From: Spongiimicrobium salis
Lineage (GTDB): Bacteria; Bacteroidota; Bacteroidia; Flavobacteriales; Flavobacteriaceae
Reading direction: 5' to 3'
DNA: 64,000 nucleotides
Assembly (NCBI RefSeq): GCF_043678055.1
Contig: NZ_JBHEQA010000007.1
Coordinates: forward strand, 149,857 to 213,856
Numbering within the stretch: position 1 is the first letter of the stretch; each line of letters starts with the position of its first letter. The notes beneath the pieces are model-generated. The model ran no database searches, was not told where the DNA came from, and saw only the letters and a program-made list of their open reading frames with translations. The position numbers were made by a program, and so were the translations under genes. Positions 9,222 through 18,146 of this stretch are shown here, in pieces.

Positions 9222-10040
9222 TTAGCCTTTGTCAATGGTTCTTTTGGCCCGTTTTATGATTTTTTCCGTCGCTTTGGTGGGACTTGTTTTTTGCCATTTT
9301 TCACAAAGGGCAATGACAAAATCTGGTCGCGTCTTGCTGGCATCATTCAACCAATTCCCCACACTGTCCTGCACATATTTTGAATCGTCTGCTTTAAGAT
9401 TGTTTAAAATGGGCAAAGCAAGTTCAGGGGTTTCTTTAAGTCGGTCAATGTGCTTGCACCAAACACCTCGTGGTCTGGTAGCTTCGGTGGTAAATCGCCT
9501 AATATTTTCATCCTTGTCTTTTGTCCATGTAGCTAAAAATTGAATCGATTTTTCAAGATTCTTGTCGATTTCAGGCCGCAACGCCATCCAAACCACTTCT
9601 CTTACACCAAAATGTGTATCGGCCACTAAGTGTTGCGCGCGTGCCATTTTTTCTTCAAGGGTCAGGTTTTCATTTAAAGCAATAAGATATGGGGCATAGC
9701 AGCGAATGGAATCGGACAGATGCGTACTTAATTTATCTAAAATGACCTCCAAACCCTTTGTATTGGAATAATGTTGGGAAAGGCTTGTTCCGACCAACCT
9801 GGTCGTATTCATTGCCGAGGGTTTTTTCTGTGCCTGTATTTCTTTGATGATGGCATCAATTGTAGTTTTTTCAATGCCTAAATCCGGAAATACCGCTTGT
9901 ATCAACGCGTTATGATCAATAGCGAGCCATTCAGTCAGGTTTACCGTTTCTATTTTTCCCTTATTCAGTAATTCCACAACTTCAGCGGGAATGTCAGCAG
10001 CTTTTCTTGCTCCTTTTCTATTAAGAATGTCTTTGTTCAT
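9222..10040 (-). CDS. HEAT-repeat protein of the DNA alkylation repair (AlkD-like) type
   Basis: An all-helical protein of 272 aa. Pairs of helices repeat from residue about 90 onward, with the phrases DTHFGVREVVWMALRPEI, DENIRRFTTEATRPRG and SKYVQDSVGNWLNDASKTRP that are typical of AlkC/AlkD-like HEAT proteins. In that family the repeats clasp alkylated DNA to remove the base; the exact catalytic residues cannot be confirmed here. A second, shorter HEAT protein of similar kind is encoded at 39546-40070. Confidence 0.8.
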   Translation of the reverse strand: MNKDILNRKGARKAADIPAEVVELLNKGKIETVNLTEWLAIDHNALIQAVFPDLGIEKTTIDAIIKEIQAQKKPSAMNTTRLVGTSLSQHYSNTKGLEVILDKLSTHLSDSIRCYAPYLIALNENLTLEEKMARAQHLVADTHFGVREVVWMALRPEIDKNLEKSIQFLATWTKDKDENIRRFTTEATRPRGVWCKHIDRLKETPELALPILNNLKADDSKYVQDSVGNWLNDASKTRPDFVIALCEKWQKTSPTKATEKIIKRAKRTIDKG

Positions 10041-10116
10041 TTTTCAAAGGATTATTAGGTTTTATCAACGGTACGCAACGCGTATAATGCTGTTCCAAAT
10101 CTACGAAATAGTAGTA

Positions 10117-10884
10117 TTAGAAGATCATATGTTCCCCATCATTGGGAATCCATACTTTTTCAGTAGATCCTATTGCAGCAACTTCCTTTCTCAATTGTTC
10201 CTTGGTCGTTGGGCAGTGGTTAACAGATTCCATATGGTTGGCAAAGACTTTGCCTGGAGCATTTTGAACAAAACGAAGGATATCCTCCATAGTCATTAAC
10301 AAGGGTTTGAAAAGATCAAATTGTGCAGATCCGGCAGCTAGTACACTAATTGCCGGCCGATATTCAGTAAGGACCTTGTGCACATCATCGGTATAAATGG
10401 TGTCCGAACTGATATAAACACTGGGTTGACCCGGAAAGTCAATATAAAAGCCCATAACATTTCCCGCGGGCTTGGCAATAAAACCATAGCCATGTCTTGC
10501 GGGGATTCCCTCTATTTTTCCGCCTAAAAAATCGGTTCTTTTCCAATAGGCCACGGTTTGCAATACATGTAATCCTTTTTTTCGTAAAGAAGCTTCGTCC
10601 TTTATGCTACAGATTATGGGGATGTTTTTAGAACGAAGAAATGCTTCCGCCTTTTTATCCAAATGATCCGGATGGAGGTGGGTGATCAAACAATGTGTTG
10701 TTTTTTTGATCAATTCCTGTGCATTGGAGGGTAGATTTACCGTAGGGTTTCGCTGGGGCTTAAAACGAAAAAAAGTAAAAGGAGGTCCCGCTTCCCCTTT
10801 TTGGCTGAGCATGGGGTCTACTAAGATTACTTTGTCCGCTGTTTCTAGGATCAAAGTTGCATTTCGTATATGATGAATTTTCAT
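10117..10884 (-). CDS. MBL-fold metallo-hydrolase (UlaG-like)
   Basis: Metallo-beta-lactamase-fold hydrolase of 255 aa from the ATG at 10884, where the first strand MKIHHIRNATLILE begins; eleven further open codons upstream are judged non-coding. The metal motif is THLHPDHLD (H-x-H-x-D-H) near residue 75, and later ligands are likely in RHGYGF, SSDTIY and FANHME. The order resembles UlaG-like lactonases. The substrate is unknown. It precedes the HEAT-repeat gene on the same strand with a 76-bp gap. Confidence 0.85.
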   Translation of the reverse strand: MKIHHIRNATLILETADKVILVDPMLSQKGEAGPPFTFFRFKPQRNPTVNLPSNAQELIKKTTHCLITHLHPDHLDKKAEAFLRSKNIPIICSIKDEASLRKKGLHVLQTVAYWKRTDFLGGKIEGIPARHGYGFIAKPAGNVMGFYIDFPGQPSVYISSDTIYTDDVHKVLTEYRPAISVLAAGSAQFDLFKPLLMTMEDILRFVQNAPGKVFANHMESVNHCPTTKEQLRKEVAAIGSTEKVWIPNDGEHMIF

Positions 10885-10958
10885 TTTCTTTTCGATCTTT
10901 GGATTCTTATGATGCAAAGGTCAAAAGATGAAGTGGATAGCAGGATACCAGATAAGAG

Positions 10959-11828
10959 TCAATTCCTACCATTTTGATAAGACCCGCGATATTCTTTTGG
11001 AGTTAAACCCGTTTGGTTTTTAAAAAAACGCGAAAGGTGGTTGGATTCGGAAAAATGAAACAAATCGGCCAACTCCTGAATAGTAGCAGAGGTAAACAAC
11101 AGTTTCATCTTAATTTCATAGGTGAGACGGGATTTTAAAAAATCGGTTGTGGTCACATTGAATTGCTTGGTAATGGCCTTATTAAGGGTAATGCGACTAA
11201 CATTCAATAGACTGGTATAATCAGCGATGCGTTGCTTTTCATAAATATGTTGCTCTACCAGTTTTCTAAATTCATAAGCCAAATTATCATTTGAAATAGT
11301 GGAAGTAATATCGAATCGTTGGGAATAAAGTCGGTTAAGTTGAATTAAAATATAGTATAGAATAGCCCGAATCAAATGGATACTATCGCTTTTAGAAGCG
11401 ACCAAATCTGTTTTAATTTCCTTCAACTTAGCTAGATAGTCGTCTGTAATGTTCTTTGAAACCTTGAGGTGCAGTGGAAGTTCTATTTGATAAAAATACA
11501 GCAGGCGATAGGTGAAATACTTATCCGAAAAAAACTCATTTAAAAAGTCCTCTTGAAAAACCAATAAGGTAGCGTCAAATTTTTCCTGATCAATGTTCCA
11601 TCGATATTTTTGATTTTCTGAAATAAATATAATGCTATTGTCTTCTAAACTAATGGTTTGGTCGTTTAATAAGAGGGTACCATTTCCTTTCTTGATAAAT
11701 ACAATTTGAAAAAAATCAGTAGTGTACAATTCGTTGGCAAATACCATGCTGGCGGTATTTGGACTATGCAAGACATTAAGTAGAAGGTCTACCCCGCAGA
11801 AACTTTTATTGAATTTTACATGTTTCAT
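10959..11828 (-). CDS. AraC family transcriptional regulator
   Basis: Regulator of 289 aa with an N-terminal cupin-like sensor (residues about 10-90, including GNGTLLLNDQTISLED) and a C-terminal AraC double helix-turn-helix (residues about 185-289). The second helix reads LADLFHFSESNHLSRFFKNQ followed by GLTPKEYR, the family signature. It is 74 bp upstream of the MBL-fold gene on the same strand, which is a possible target. Inducer unknown. Confidence 0.9.
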   Translation of the reverse strand: MKHVKFNKSFCGVDLLLNVLHSPNTASMVFANELYTTDFFQIVFIKKGNGTLLLNDQTISLEDNSIIFISENQKYRWNIDQEKFDATLLVFQEDFLNEFFSDKYFTYRLLYFYQIELPLHLKVSKNITDDYLAKLKEIKTDLVASKSDSIHLIRAILYYILIQLNRLYSQRFDITSTISNDNLAYEFRKLVEQHIYEKQRIADYTSLLNVSRITLNKAITKQFNVTTTDFLKSRLTYEIKMKLLFTSATIQELADLFHFSESNHLSRFFKNQTGLTPKEYRGSYQNGRN

Positions 11829-11950
11829 GGCCTATATTGGACATCAAGATAGCTAATGTACAGATGATATGCACCATTGAAGGGTTTCTTACTACCTTAA
11901 ATTTTGGAATAAGGACGCTTTATATATGGTATTACACCTTACAATTTCCT

Positions 11951-12823
11951 TTAGTTGAAATTAAAGGTTTGTTTTATAGTTTCCGAAGAGAGCAAATTCT
12001 TAATGGCTTCCAAGGCATCTGGGCTCTGTAAAAAAGGATGTTCTTGAAATAACTTTTGATACTCAGATTTTACGTCATTCGTATAGACTTCAACTTTTGT
12101 GTCGATCACTTTATTGATTTCGGCAATGGTGTTTCTCTGAAAATGCAAATTAATGGGGTCAACAAATCCCATTTTTATGAAGCTGGCAGTTTTTCTGGCA
12201 CAACGACAAGGGTTGTTTTTATGTACAAGACCACATTTGTTGTCCATAAATTGATATAACTGTTTTTTCGCCCTGTGCAATTTCACTCTAAAGTTTTCTT
12301 TTGAGATTTCCATGATCTCACTGCCTACACTATCCGGGAATTCAAATAAAGCCCCAATAATATAAATCATTCGTTGCTCGCGATCCAGACATAGCAGCAT
12401 TCCTTTCATACAGCTAATTTTGGCTTCTTTTACCAGAAGCTTATTTTCAACTTCATACGAATAATCCGAAAGGGATTCATTGGGCAATTGATCAAGTCCC
12501 TGGCCAAATTCTTCAAATGTTGGGGCGTCGACCTCGTATTTTCCTCTTTCCATATTTAAGAAGTGATTCTTTAGAATGCGATACACCCAAGTCTTAAAGG
12601 CACTTTTTTGTTTAAAGGAGCTGAGCTTTGTGATGATTTTCAGCAATACCTCTTGTGTTAGGTCGGCCGCACTATCTTTGTCGCCTACAAAAGTCAAGGC
12701 AACATTGTATATCCAATCCTGATACTTCTTGATCAATTCCTCCAAGGCCGTCTTATTTCCGGCAAGGGCGTTTTCTATAAGAACGGTATCCGAAGTTGTA
12801 GTATCAAACATTTTTTTAATCAT
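11951..12823 (-). CDS. ECF-type RNA polymerase sigma factor with Cys-rich C-terminal extension
   Basis: Sigma-70 family factor of about 290 aa; I use the ATG at 12823, the frame being open to a GTG at 12844. Region 2 is seen as DLTQEVLLKIITKLSSF and TWVYRILKNHFLN (about residues 60-100), and region 4 as the helix pair around EISKENFRVKLHRAKKQL near 175-190. After region 4 comes KCGLVHKNNPCRCARKT, a Cys-rich segment that may bind metal, and about 80 further residues. It directly follows the NTF2-like gene (37-58 bp), probably as one transcript. No anti-sigma factor is adjacent. Confidence 0.85.
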   Translation of the reverse strand: MIKKMFDTTTSDTVLIENALAGNKTALEELIKKYQDWIYNVALTFVGDKDSAADLTQEVLLKIITKLSSFKQKSAFKTWVYRILKNHFLNMERGKYEVDAPTFEEFGQGLDQLPNESLSDYSYEVENKLLVKEAKISCMKGMLLCLDREQRMIYIIGALFEFPDSVGSEIMEISKENFRVKLHRAKKQLYQFMDNKCGLVHKNNPCRCARKTASFIKMGFVDPINLHFQRNTIAEINKVIDTKVEVYTNDVKSEYQKLFQEHPFLQSPDALEAIKNLLSSETIKQTFNFN

Positions 12824-12881
12824 TAGCGCTGTGTAAAATAGCACAATTTGCCTTTCACTGCAAAGACAAATTGTGCGGAAC

Positions 12882-13364
12882 TTATTTGGTCATTAAGAAT
12901 TGTCCGTGCGGATTATCTATAGTCATTAACCATTCCCCATTTTCTTGCTTGCGCAATACGGCAACGGATAATCCACTTTGTTCGATCGCTGTTCCATCTG
13001 GGGCTTTTGCGGTCATTTTCCAAGGTGCAATATGTGTTGCAATATTTCCTGTAACGAATACCTCATGTCCACTATAGGTGAATTTCGGATTTACATTGGA
13101 CATTTCCGTAAACATTTTTCGTAGGATATTCGCGTCCGATACGGGAGATTCGGGTTCAAATACCACTACTGCATTGGGTTCATAACAAGCCATGACGGCA
13201 TCAATATCCTTATTTTCAAAGGCTTTTGTCATTTTTTCAATGGCCTGTATTACTTGTTGTTGTACTGTTGTCATCTTTGATGTTTTCATAGTTTGAGCGT
13301 AAAAACTGATTGAGGTCATACTGCATAGTATGACAATTGTTAATTTTAATCGGGTGTTGTACAT
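12882..13364 (-). CDS. Secreted NTF2-like (SnoaL/DUF4440-type) protein
   Basis: A protein of 160 aa with an N-terminal signal peptide (hydrophobic residues 8-24, cleavage near YAQ). The remainder is a cone-shaped NTF2-like domain: AFENKDIDAVMACYEPNAVVVF is the classical first helix and strand, then TEMSNVNPKFTYSGHEV, and a final WLMTIDNPHGQ strand. Such domains bind small molecules or act as isomerase-like enzymes. It is the first gene of a pair with the ECF sigma factor, so it may be part of that regulon. Confidence 0.82.
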   Translation of the reverse strand: MYNTRLKLTIVILCSMTSISFYAQTMKTSKMTTVQQQVIQAIEKMTKAFENKDIDAVMACYEPNAVVVFEPESPVSDANILRKMFTEMSNVNPKFTYSGHEVFVTGNIATHIAPWKMTAKAPDGTAIEQSGLSVAVLRKQENGEWLMTIDNPHGQFLMTK

Positions 13365-13589
13365 AAAAAGTGTTTTTTTAGCAATGCAGTGCTTGCTTTA
13401 TCTTTGGACACAACAGAAAGATGACCGTTACAGTAAAAGTCTATTTTTTAAAAATAATTCTAAGTGCTATTCGATATATTAAGGAAATAGCTATCCTATT
13501 CACAACATTCAGGTAGTGTGTGAAATCTGAAGAATTCGCCAAGGGTAATTTTTATACGGGGAAGGATGTACGCGGCAAGCTGTATTTTG

Positions 13590-14081
13590 TTATTCAATGA
13601 CCAATTGGACCAATATTTGCCCTTCCTCATTTCTATATTCCCTATTGAAAACTCTTTTTCCAATAAGCTCTTTTGCTTTTCTCATACCATCTAAAAACCC
13701 TCCAAACTCATACCTATAGGTATTTGGATTGGCATCATTTTCGTTTTCAAGGAAATCAGAAATATGCAGTAGATACTTATCTAGAATATCCTCCAAAGGG
13801 TATTGGTTATTGCTTTCGTCCAAGGCTAATTCGTACGACAATATCATGCGGTATTTTTGTTCACTATCATCGTTTAGATCCTCATAAATTCCCTCCTCAA
13901 TAAACCTGTATTTGGAGGTGTCAGCATATTTTGAACTTTTTTCTAAGGAAATATTTTTCATAATGTTGTATTCCAACCGAAGTTCCTGCTCATAGACAGA
14001 TTCCGGGTTCTGCTTTTCCGTCTGACCGAATAATTTGCTGAAAAATCCCATGATTATAAGTAAAGTGACTAGTTTTTTCAT
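13590..14081 (-). CDS. Secreted protein of unknown function
   Basis: I do not recognise this 163-aa protein. Residues 1-19 form a signal peptide ending near LFGQ. The mature part is acidic and rich in Glu, Asp and Tyr (EDLNDDSEQKYRMILSYELA; NENDANPNTYRYEFGGF), with no Cys and no membrane segment. It ends in a run of short strands (GQILVQLVIE). Expected location is periplasm. It stands alone between the NTF2-like gene and the luciferase-like oxidoreductase operon. Confidence 0.6.
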   Translation of the reverse strand: MKKLVTLLIIMGFFSKLFGQTEKQNPESVYEQELRLEYNIMKNISLEKSSKYADTSKYRFIEEGIYEDLNDDSEQKYRMILSYELALDESNNQYPLEDILDKYLLHISDFLENENDANPNTYRYEFGGFLDGMRKAKELIGKRVFNREYRNEEGQILVQLVIE

Positions 14082-14208
14082 GTAGTTTGCCGGATTTGTT
14101 TTTCAGCATACAAGATACTTTAAATAAATGATAGGGCAGTTTAAAGTTACCTCTAAACCCCCGACAAACATACGACTGATACTGGTTTTATTATTGGAGG
14201 GGAAGTGG

Positions 14209-15132
14209 TCAGGAAAAATGGGGGAGGATCTGTTCCCCAATTTCTTCGATCATTTCCCCTGCAGGTCTGGAACCGTATTTTAGATTTAGAATAACATGGT
14301 TTACGCCATGGGATTCCAATAATTTTAGATGTCTCAGCAAATAGGCCGTACCCGATTTAAACCCAAGATGGATTGGGCTTGGTTTTCGCTGCGTATCTTT
14401 AGTAACATCCACATATAAGGATTGCATAAAAGGTTTCCATCTTTTTTCAAGGCTGGTCAAGGCTTCTTGCCATTGTTGCATGACCAATGCCAAGGTTGCA
14501 AAATCTCGAGGATAATACAACCAACCATCGGCATGTTCAGCAATCCAATCCAAGGATTGTCCTGAATGTCCTGTGACAAACATGGGCGTTTTATGATCAT
14601 ACTTAGGAAGTAGATCTATTCCTCCATGGGTGGCGCCATAAAACTTTGAGGCATACTTGGGGAAATCCCCTTGCAAGGCCTTAATATAAAAAAAGCTATC
14701 CCTGAACAAAGCCGACTTATGATTTAATTCTTGATTGAAAGCGGGATATTCTATGGGACGGTCCCCGGAGGCTACCCCTAAGAGCAATCTTTCGTTTGAA
14801 AGTATCTGAAGACTATGGATGGATTTTGCGGTATGAACAGGATGACGCAGGGGAAGAATTATACTGCCCGTAGCCAAGGCGATCTCTTTGGTGTGATTCA
14901 TGATGTGGGTCATGTAGATCCAAGGGTCGAACAGTTGCCCTGCATCACCAAAGTTGGGGTCGTTAAAAGGCACATCTCTAAACCAAAGTGCAGTAAAACC
15001 CAATTCCTCCGCTCGCTGGGCCAATTGTTCCTGCCCTTTCATTTTTGCTATTGGACCATGGTATGCTTCCAAGGGAAATACCAGTCCCAAAGTTAGTTTC
15101 CCCTGAGTAGCTACTTTTGAAAATACACGCAT
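14209..15132 (-). CDS. Luciferase-like (LLM class) flavin-dependent oxidoreductase
   Basis: FMN/F420-type TIM-barrel monooxygenase-like protein of 307 aa. Family features are the first strand LTLGLVFPLEAY, ELGFTALWFRDVPF (residues about 46-59), ATGSIILPLRHPVHTAKS, LLLGVASGDRP, and MFVTGHSGQSLDWIAEHADGW. It matches the bacterial subfamily often found beside electrophile-responsive genes. Its start codon abuts the stop codon of the upstream SDR gene (15132/15133), so it is translated from the same transcript as the last gene of the nitroreductase operon. Confidence 0.86.
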   Translation of the reverse strand: MRVFSKVATQGKLTLGLVFPLEAYHGPIAKMKGQEQLAQRAEELGFTALWFRDVPFNDPNFGDAGQLFDPWIYMTHIMNHTKEIALATGSIILPLRHPVHTAKSIHSLQILSNERLLLGVASGDRPIEYPAFNQELNHKSALFRDSFFYIKALQGDFPKYASKFYGATHGGIDLLPKYDHKTPMFVTGHSGQSLDWIAEHADGWLYYPRDFATLALVMQQWQEALTSLEKRWKPFMQSLYVDVTKDTQRKPSPIHLGFKSGTAYLLRHLKLLESHGVNHVILNLKYGSRPAGEMIEEIGEQILPHFS

Positions 15133-15936
15133 TTATATACCTAAAATTTTATTGGTTTCAGTAATTAGATCTGCAACAAGATCCAGATCATAAGCATTCT
15201 TATGGGCTTTGGAAAAGTTACCTTGATCATTGTCGAAGTAATTTTCCGCCCCAGGAGTAAATTGATTTGGGATAGCCAATTCGTATAGGATTTGAGCCCC
15301 TTTATCGGCAGAAGACCAAAATTGGCCATAGGCTTCTTGAGCCATTCTAGTGTTCAATAATGAACCTGGGTTAACAGCAACTACATTAAGGAAATCCTGT
15401 TGTTTTGAGAGGTGAAAACTCCACATGGTCAAGGCTAATTTACTTTGTGCATAGGCCTCTTGTTCGGATACAATTTCATTGCCCCTTAATGCCTCTATGG
15501 AAACTGGTGATTGCGCAGCCGAACTTAAATTGATCACTTTTGGGAAAGGGCTTTTTTTGAGCAGTGGCATCAATCCATTGGTCAATAGATAGGGGGCAAA
15601 ATAATTGACCGCAAAGCGTAAATCCAGACCATATGGATTAGATTGGATTTTGCTTTTAAACACTCCTGCATTGTTGATCAATACATCAATTTTTGAGTGA
15701 TTATCGGATAATTCCGCAATCATTTTTTGAATGCTTTTGAAATCGGAAAGATCGGAAACAAAACCATGGATGTTCCCATTGTCCGTAATCGCTTTAATTT
15801 CGACTATTGTTTCTTGAAGCTTTTTATGATTTCTTCCATGCAAAAGCATTTGATGGCCATCCTTTGCCAATTGAATCGCTACCAATTTGCCAATGCCATC
15901 GGTACTTCCGGTGATCAGTATTGTTTTTGTCTCCAT
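15133..15936 (-). CDS. SDR family oxidoreductase
   Basis: Short-chain dehydrogenase/reductase of 267 aa. The cofactor motif is ITGSTDGIG (T-G-x3-G-x-G, residues 8-16), HGRNHKK suggests NADP preference, and NNAG is seen near residue 88. The catalytic set is Ser in NLSSAA and Y-x3-K in YAQSK. Substrate is probably a carbonyl compound. It lies between the DUF1330-like gene (55 bp) and the LLM oxidoreductase (0 bp), as part of the operon controlled at 17.0 kb. Confidence 0.9.
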   Translation of the reverse strand: METKTILITGSTDGIGKLVAIQLAKDGHQMLLHGRNHKKLQETIVEIKAITDNGNIHGFVSDLSDFKSIQKMIAELSDNHSKIDVLINNAGVFKSKIQSNPYGLDLRFAVNYFAPYLLTNGLMPLLKKSPFPKVINLSSAAQSPVSIEALRGNEIVSEQEAYAQSKLALTMWSFHLSKQQDFLNVVAVNPGSLLNTRMAQEAYGQFWSSADKGAQILYELAIPNQFTPGAENYFDNDQGNFSKAHKNAYDLDLVADLITETNKILGI

Positions 15937-15991
15937 TGTTTTTACGTTAAAGGAGTTTTATCCTAAACAAAGATGTTTTTAAATGGCTTTT

Positions 15992-16294
15992 TTAGGCCAA
16001 ATCGTCTTTTGCTTCCACTAAATAATGATGGCTATTGGAACCCGCTGTTCTTGCCTTTAGGTGCGGTGCGTATTCCGGGTCTTCCATAAAATTCAGAGCG
16101 GCTTCTTTGGATGGCCATTCAATAATAATTCGTAGGGCAGCTTCTTTTTTATCACCTTCCACTTGTTCATGCTTGGTAGTTCGGGCCAAGTATCGCCCTC
16201 CGTGTTTTGTAACAAGGGTATTTGCCGCTGGAATATAGTCCGATATCCACGTATCTGTTGAAGGGGTTACGTCTAGGATTGAATAGTAGTTCAT
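15992..16294 (-). CDS. DUF1330-like protein
   Basis: A small dimeric alpha+beta barrel type protein of 100 aa from the ATG at 16294. The longer open frame begins inside the nitroreductase gene and lacks similarity to the fold. Features are YIPAANTLVTKHGGRYLART and IIIEWPSKEAALNFMEDPEYAPHLKAR, both characteristic of DUF1330. The biochemical role is unknown; relatives accompany oxidoreductases. It starts 25 bp after the nitroreductase stop codon, consistent with one transcript. Confidence 0.82.
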   Translation of the reverse strand: MNYYSILDVTPSTDTWISDYIPAANTLVTKHGGRYLARTTKHEQVEGDKKEAALRIIIEWPSKEAALNFMEDPEYAPHLKARTAGSNSHHYLVEAKDDLA

Positions 16295-16319
16295 TTTGAT
16301 GTGATGTTTGAATTCATAA

Positions 16320-16973
16320 CTAAATTTCCGTGATAATTTCCTCTTTTGGCAATCTGGATTTAGGCAGTTTGGCATTAAAATCATCAGAAGCCCGGTAACC
16401 TAATCCTACCATGACTAAAGCGGTGAAGCCCTTTTCCCGTAATCCAAATTCCTCATCAAGGGCCTTAGTATCAATACCTTCCATGGGGACGGCATCGATG
16501 CCCAGTGCTGCTACACCCAAAAGAAAATTGCCAATGTTTAAATACACTTGTTTCTCCATCCAATGTTGGGCATCCTTTAAGTCATATTTATGGATATTGG
16601 TAAACAGTTGTTTTGCGCCAAAATTTTGCATCTTGAAGGCTTCTTCTGCAAGTCGGCCATCATCATCTTCCTTATCCGTTACATGCTGCAAAAAGGCATC
16701 ATTTATTTCTGTTTTGGCACAGAAAAGGACCACATGCGAAGCGTTAAGAACCTTAGGTTCATTAAAACTGAAAAAACCCGAAGTCCCTTTGGCCAATCTT
16801 TCTTTCCCGGCTACAGAACTGGCAATGATAAAATGCCAAGGCTGCGAGTTGATCGAAGAAGGACTCATTTGCAATAAAGCCTTGATATTTTCTTCATTTT
16901 CCGGATTTATTTTTTGGGAAGCGTCGAATGCTTTTGTCGTGTATCTCCAATTCAGTATTTCTTGAATGTTCAT
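16320..16973 (-). CDS. NAD(P)H-dependent nitroreductase (NfsB-like)
   Basis: FMN-dependent nitroreductase of 217 aa. Diagnostic parts are the N-terminal RYTTKAFDASQKI (phosphate-binding Arg and Lys), SPSSINSQPWHFIIA (flavin-binding loop at about residues 35-50), and GIDAVPMEGIDTKALDEEFGL plus GLGYRASDD near the C terminus, all as in NfsB/NfnB. Likely substrates are quinones and nitro compounds. It is the first gene of a four-gene minus-strand operon and is transcribed away from hxlR across a shared control region. Confidence 0.9.
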   Translation of the reverse strand: MNIQEILNWRYTTKAFDASQKINPENEENIKALLQMSPSSINSQPWHFIIASSVAGKERLAKGTSGFFSFNEPKVLNASHVVLFCAKTEINDAFLQHVTDKEDDDGRLAEEAFKMQNFGAKQLFTNIHKYDLKDAQHWMEKQVYLNIGNFLLGVAALGIDAVPMEGIDTKALDEEFGLREKGFTALVMVGLGYRASDDFNAKLPKSRLPKEEIITEI

Positions 16974-16992
16974 GTGATCTATTTAATAATTT

Positions 16993-17046
16993 ATTTACTA
17001 TATTAATTATAGTTGCAAAACTAATTATAGTAAATTACCTTTGCAA
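16993..17046. promoter_or_regulatory. Divergent overlapping promoters with palindromic operator (nitroreductase/HxlR)
   Basis: Plus-strand promoter: TTG at 17013-17015, 20-bp spacer, TACCTTTG at 17036-17043. Minus-strand promoter: TTG read from 17046-17044, 20-bp spacer, TAGTTTTG read from 17023-17016. Both fit the Bacteroidota TTG-N20-TAnnTTTG form. The inverted repeat ATTTACTATA (16993-17002) / TATAGTAAAT (17026-17035) lies across them, with a further TATAGT at 17008-17013. This is a natural place for the HxlR protein to repress both directions; binding is inferred. Confidence 0.75.
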
Positions 17047-17074
17047 TAACGGTCAAAAAGGATAGTAGCTATTT

Positions 17075-17431
17075 ATGGGAAAAACAATACCGAAAAAACA
17101 TCAGTTTCGAGGGAAAGAATACCCTTGTTGTGCAAGCTTAACCATGGGAATCATTGGAGGGAAATGGAAAACTGTGATACTCTTTCACTTGATGAATGAA
17201 AAATTACGATATAATCAATTGAGAAAGGCGATGCCCACGGTAACCGAAAGAACCTTGAGTTTACAACTTAAGGCATTGGAAGAAGATGGTCTGGTAAAAA
17301 GGAAGGTCTACACCTCAAAACCTCCCTTAAAAGTGGAATATTCATTAACCGATTTTGGAAAGACGTTAATTCCAATTATCCAATCCATTGCGGATTGGGG
17401 CGACAGTGTTGCTGAAAGGTATTCCGGCTAA
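17075..17431 (+). CDS. HxlR family winged-helix transcriptional regulator
   Basis: A protein of 118 aa with the full HxlR (DUF24) winged helix: SLTMGIIGGKWKTVILFHLM, then LRYNQLRKAMPTVTERTLS, then LKALEEDGLVKRKVY. Two adjacent Cys (YPCCAS, about residues 18-19) lie where redox-sensing HxlR proteins such as YodB carry their reactive Cys. Together with nitroreductase and azoreductase-like neighbours this suggests sensing of quinones, diamide-like agents or other electrophiles. It probably represses itself and the divergent operon. Confidence 0.9.
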   Translation: MGKTIPKKHQFRGKEYPCCASLTMGIIGGKWKTVILFHLMNEKLRYNQLRKAMPTVTERTLSLQLKALEEDGLVKRKVYTSKPPLKVEYSLTDFGKTLIPIIQSIADWGDSVAERYSG

Positions 17432-17458
17432 AGCATCACGGATGTTGGGCCATGGCTT

Positions 17459-18082
17459 TTATATTTCTTTGATTTCTTGATAAATTTTTCTTTTGGAACG
17501 CTCAAATAGTTCCCCTCCAAATTCTTCATTGTCCAAAGAGATGATAGAAATATCTTGTACTCCCATAATGCCAAATACAAATTTCAAATAACTTGTTTGA
17601 AAATTCATATGTTCGTTTTTTTCATTTTCCCCATATCCTGTGTCACCTCTACTCGATAAGATGAACATTTTTTTGTTTTGAAGAAGCCCTACGTAATCCC
17701 CGTCCGGTTTACCTGAACGGAACTTCCAGGTTTCGTTAATTCTCATGAGCTGGTCTATGTACGATTTCAAACCACTAGGAATAGACCAATTGTACATGGG
17801 GGTCCCTATAACATAAATGTTGTGCCCTTTAAATTCTTGGACAAGTGTATTACTGTACTGGACCGCAGATTGATTTTGTGCTGTCCTGTCCTGTGGCCGT
17901 ACAAAGGCACTTGCGATCCATGCTTCATCTATTGGTGGAATTTTCTTCAATCCAACCTCCCGATGGGTGAAGATGTCTTTAGGATGTTTCTTTGCCCAGT
18001 TTTTTTCGAAAAGTTGCGTTAGTTTTCGACTTTGAGATCGTTCATTTCTTACACTGGCATTAATGATAAGTACTTTGTTCAT
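17459..18082 (-). CDS. FMN-dependent NADH-azoreductase-like flavodoxin-fold oxidoreductase
   Basis: Flavodoxin-like quinone reductase of 207 aa from the ATG at 18082 (MNKVLIINASVRN). The FMN phosphate loop is NASVRNERSQSRKL, and the flavin-contacting segment is GTPMYNWSIPSGLKSYIDQL, as in AzoR. FILSSRGDTGYG matches the third flavin loop. The gene converges with hxlR (27 bp between stops) and adds to the electrophile-detoxification content of this region, although it has its own promoter region. Confidence 0.86.
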   Translation of the reverse strand: MNKVLIINASVRNERSQSRKLTQLFEKNWAKKHPKDIFTHREVGLKKIPPIDEAWIASAFVRPQDRTAQNQSAVQYSNTLVQEFKGHNIYVIGTPMYNWSIPSGLKSYIDQLMRINETWKFRSGKPDGDYVGLLQNKKMFILSSRGDTGYGENEKNEHMNFQTSYLKFVFGIMGVQDISIISLDNEEFGGELFERSKRKIYQEIKEI

Positions 18083-18146
18083 TTTTTCAGATTTTGAATA
18101 ATGAAGCAAAGTTCCGAATTGGAAAAGTGATAAAAATTGACCTAGT

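Noticed and set aside
16411..16965. 184-codon plus-strand frame opposite the nitroreductase
   Set aside because: Long only because of codon use in the real gene on the other strand; Ser/Ala/Lys-rich and without motifs.
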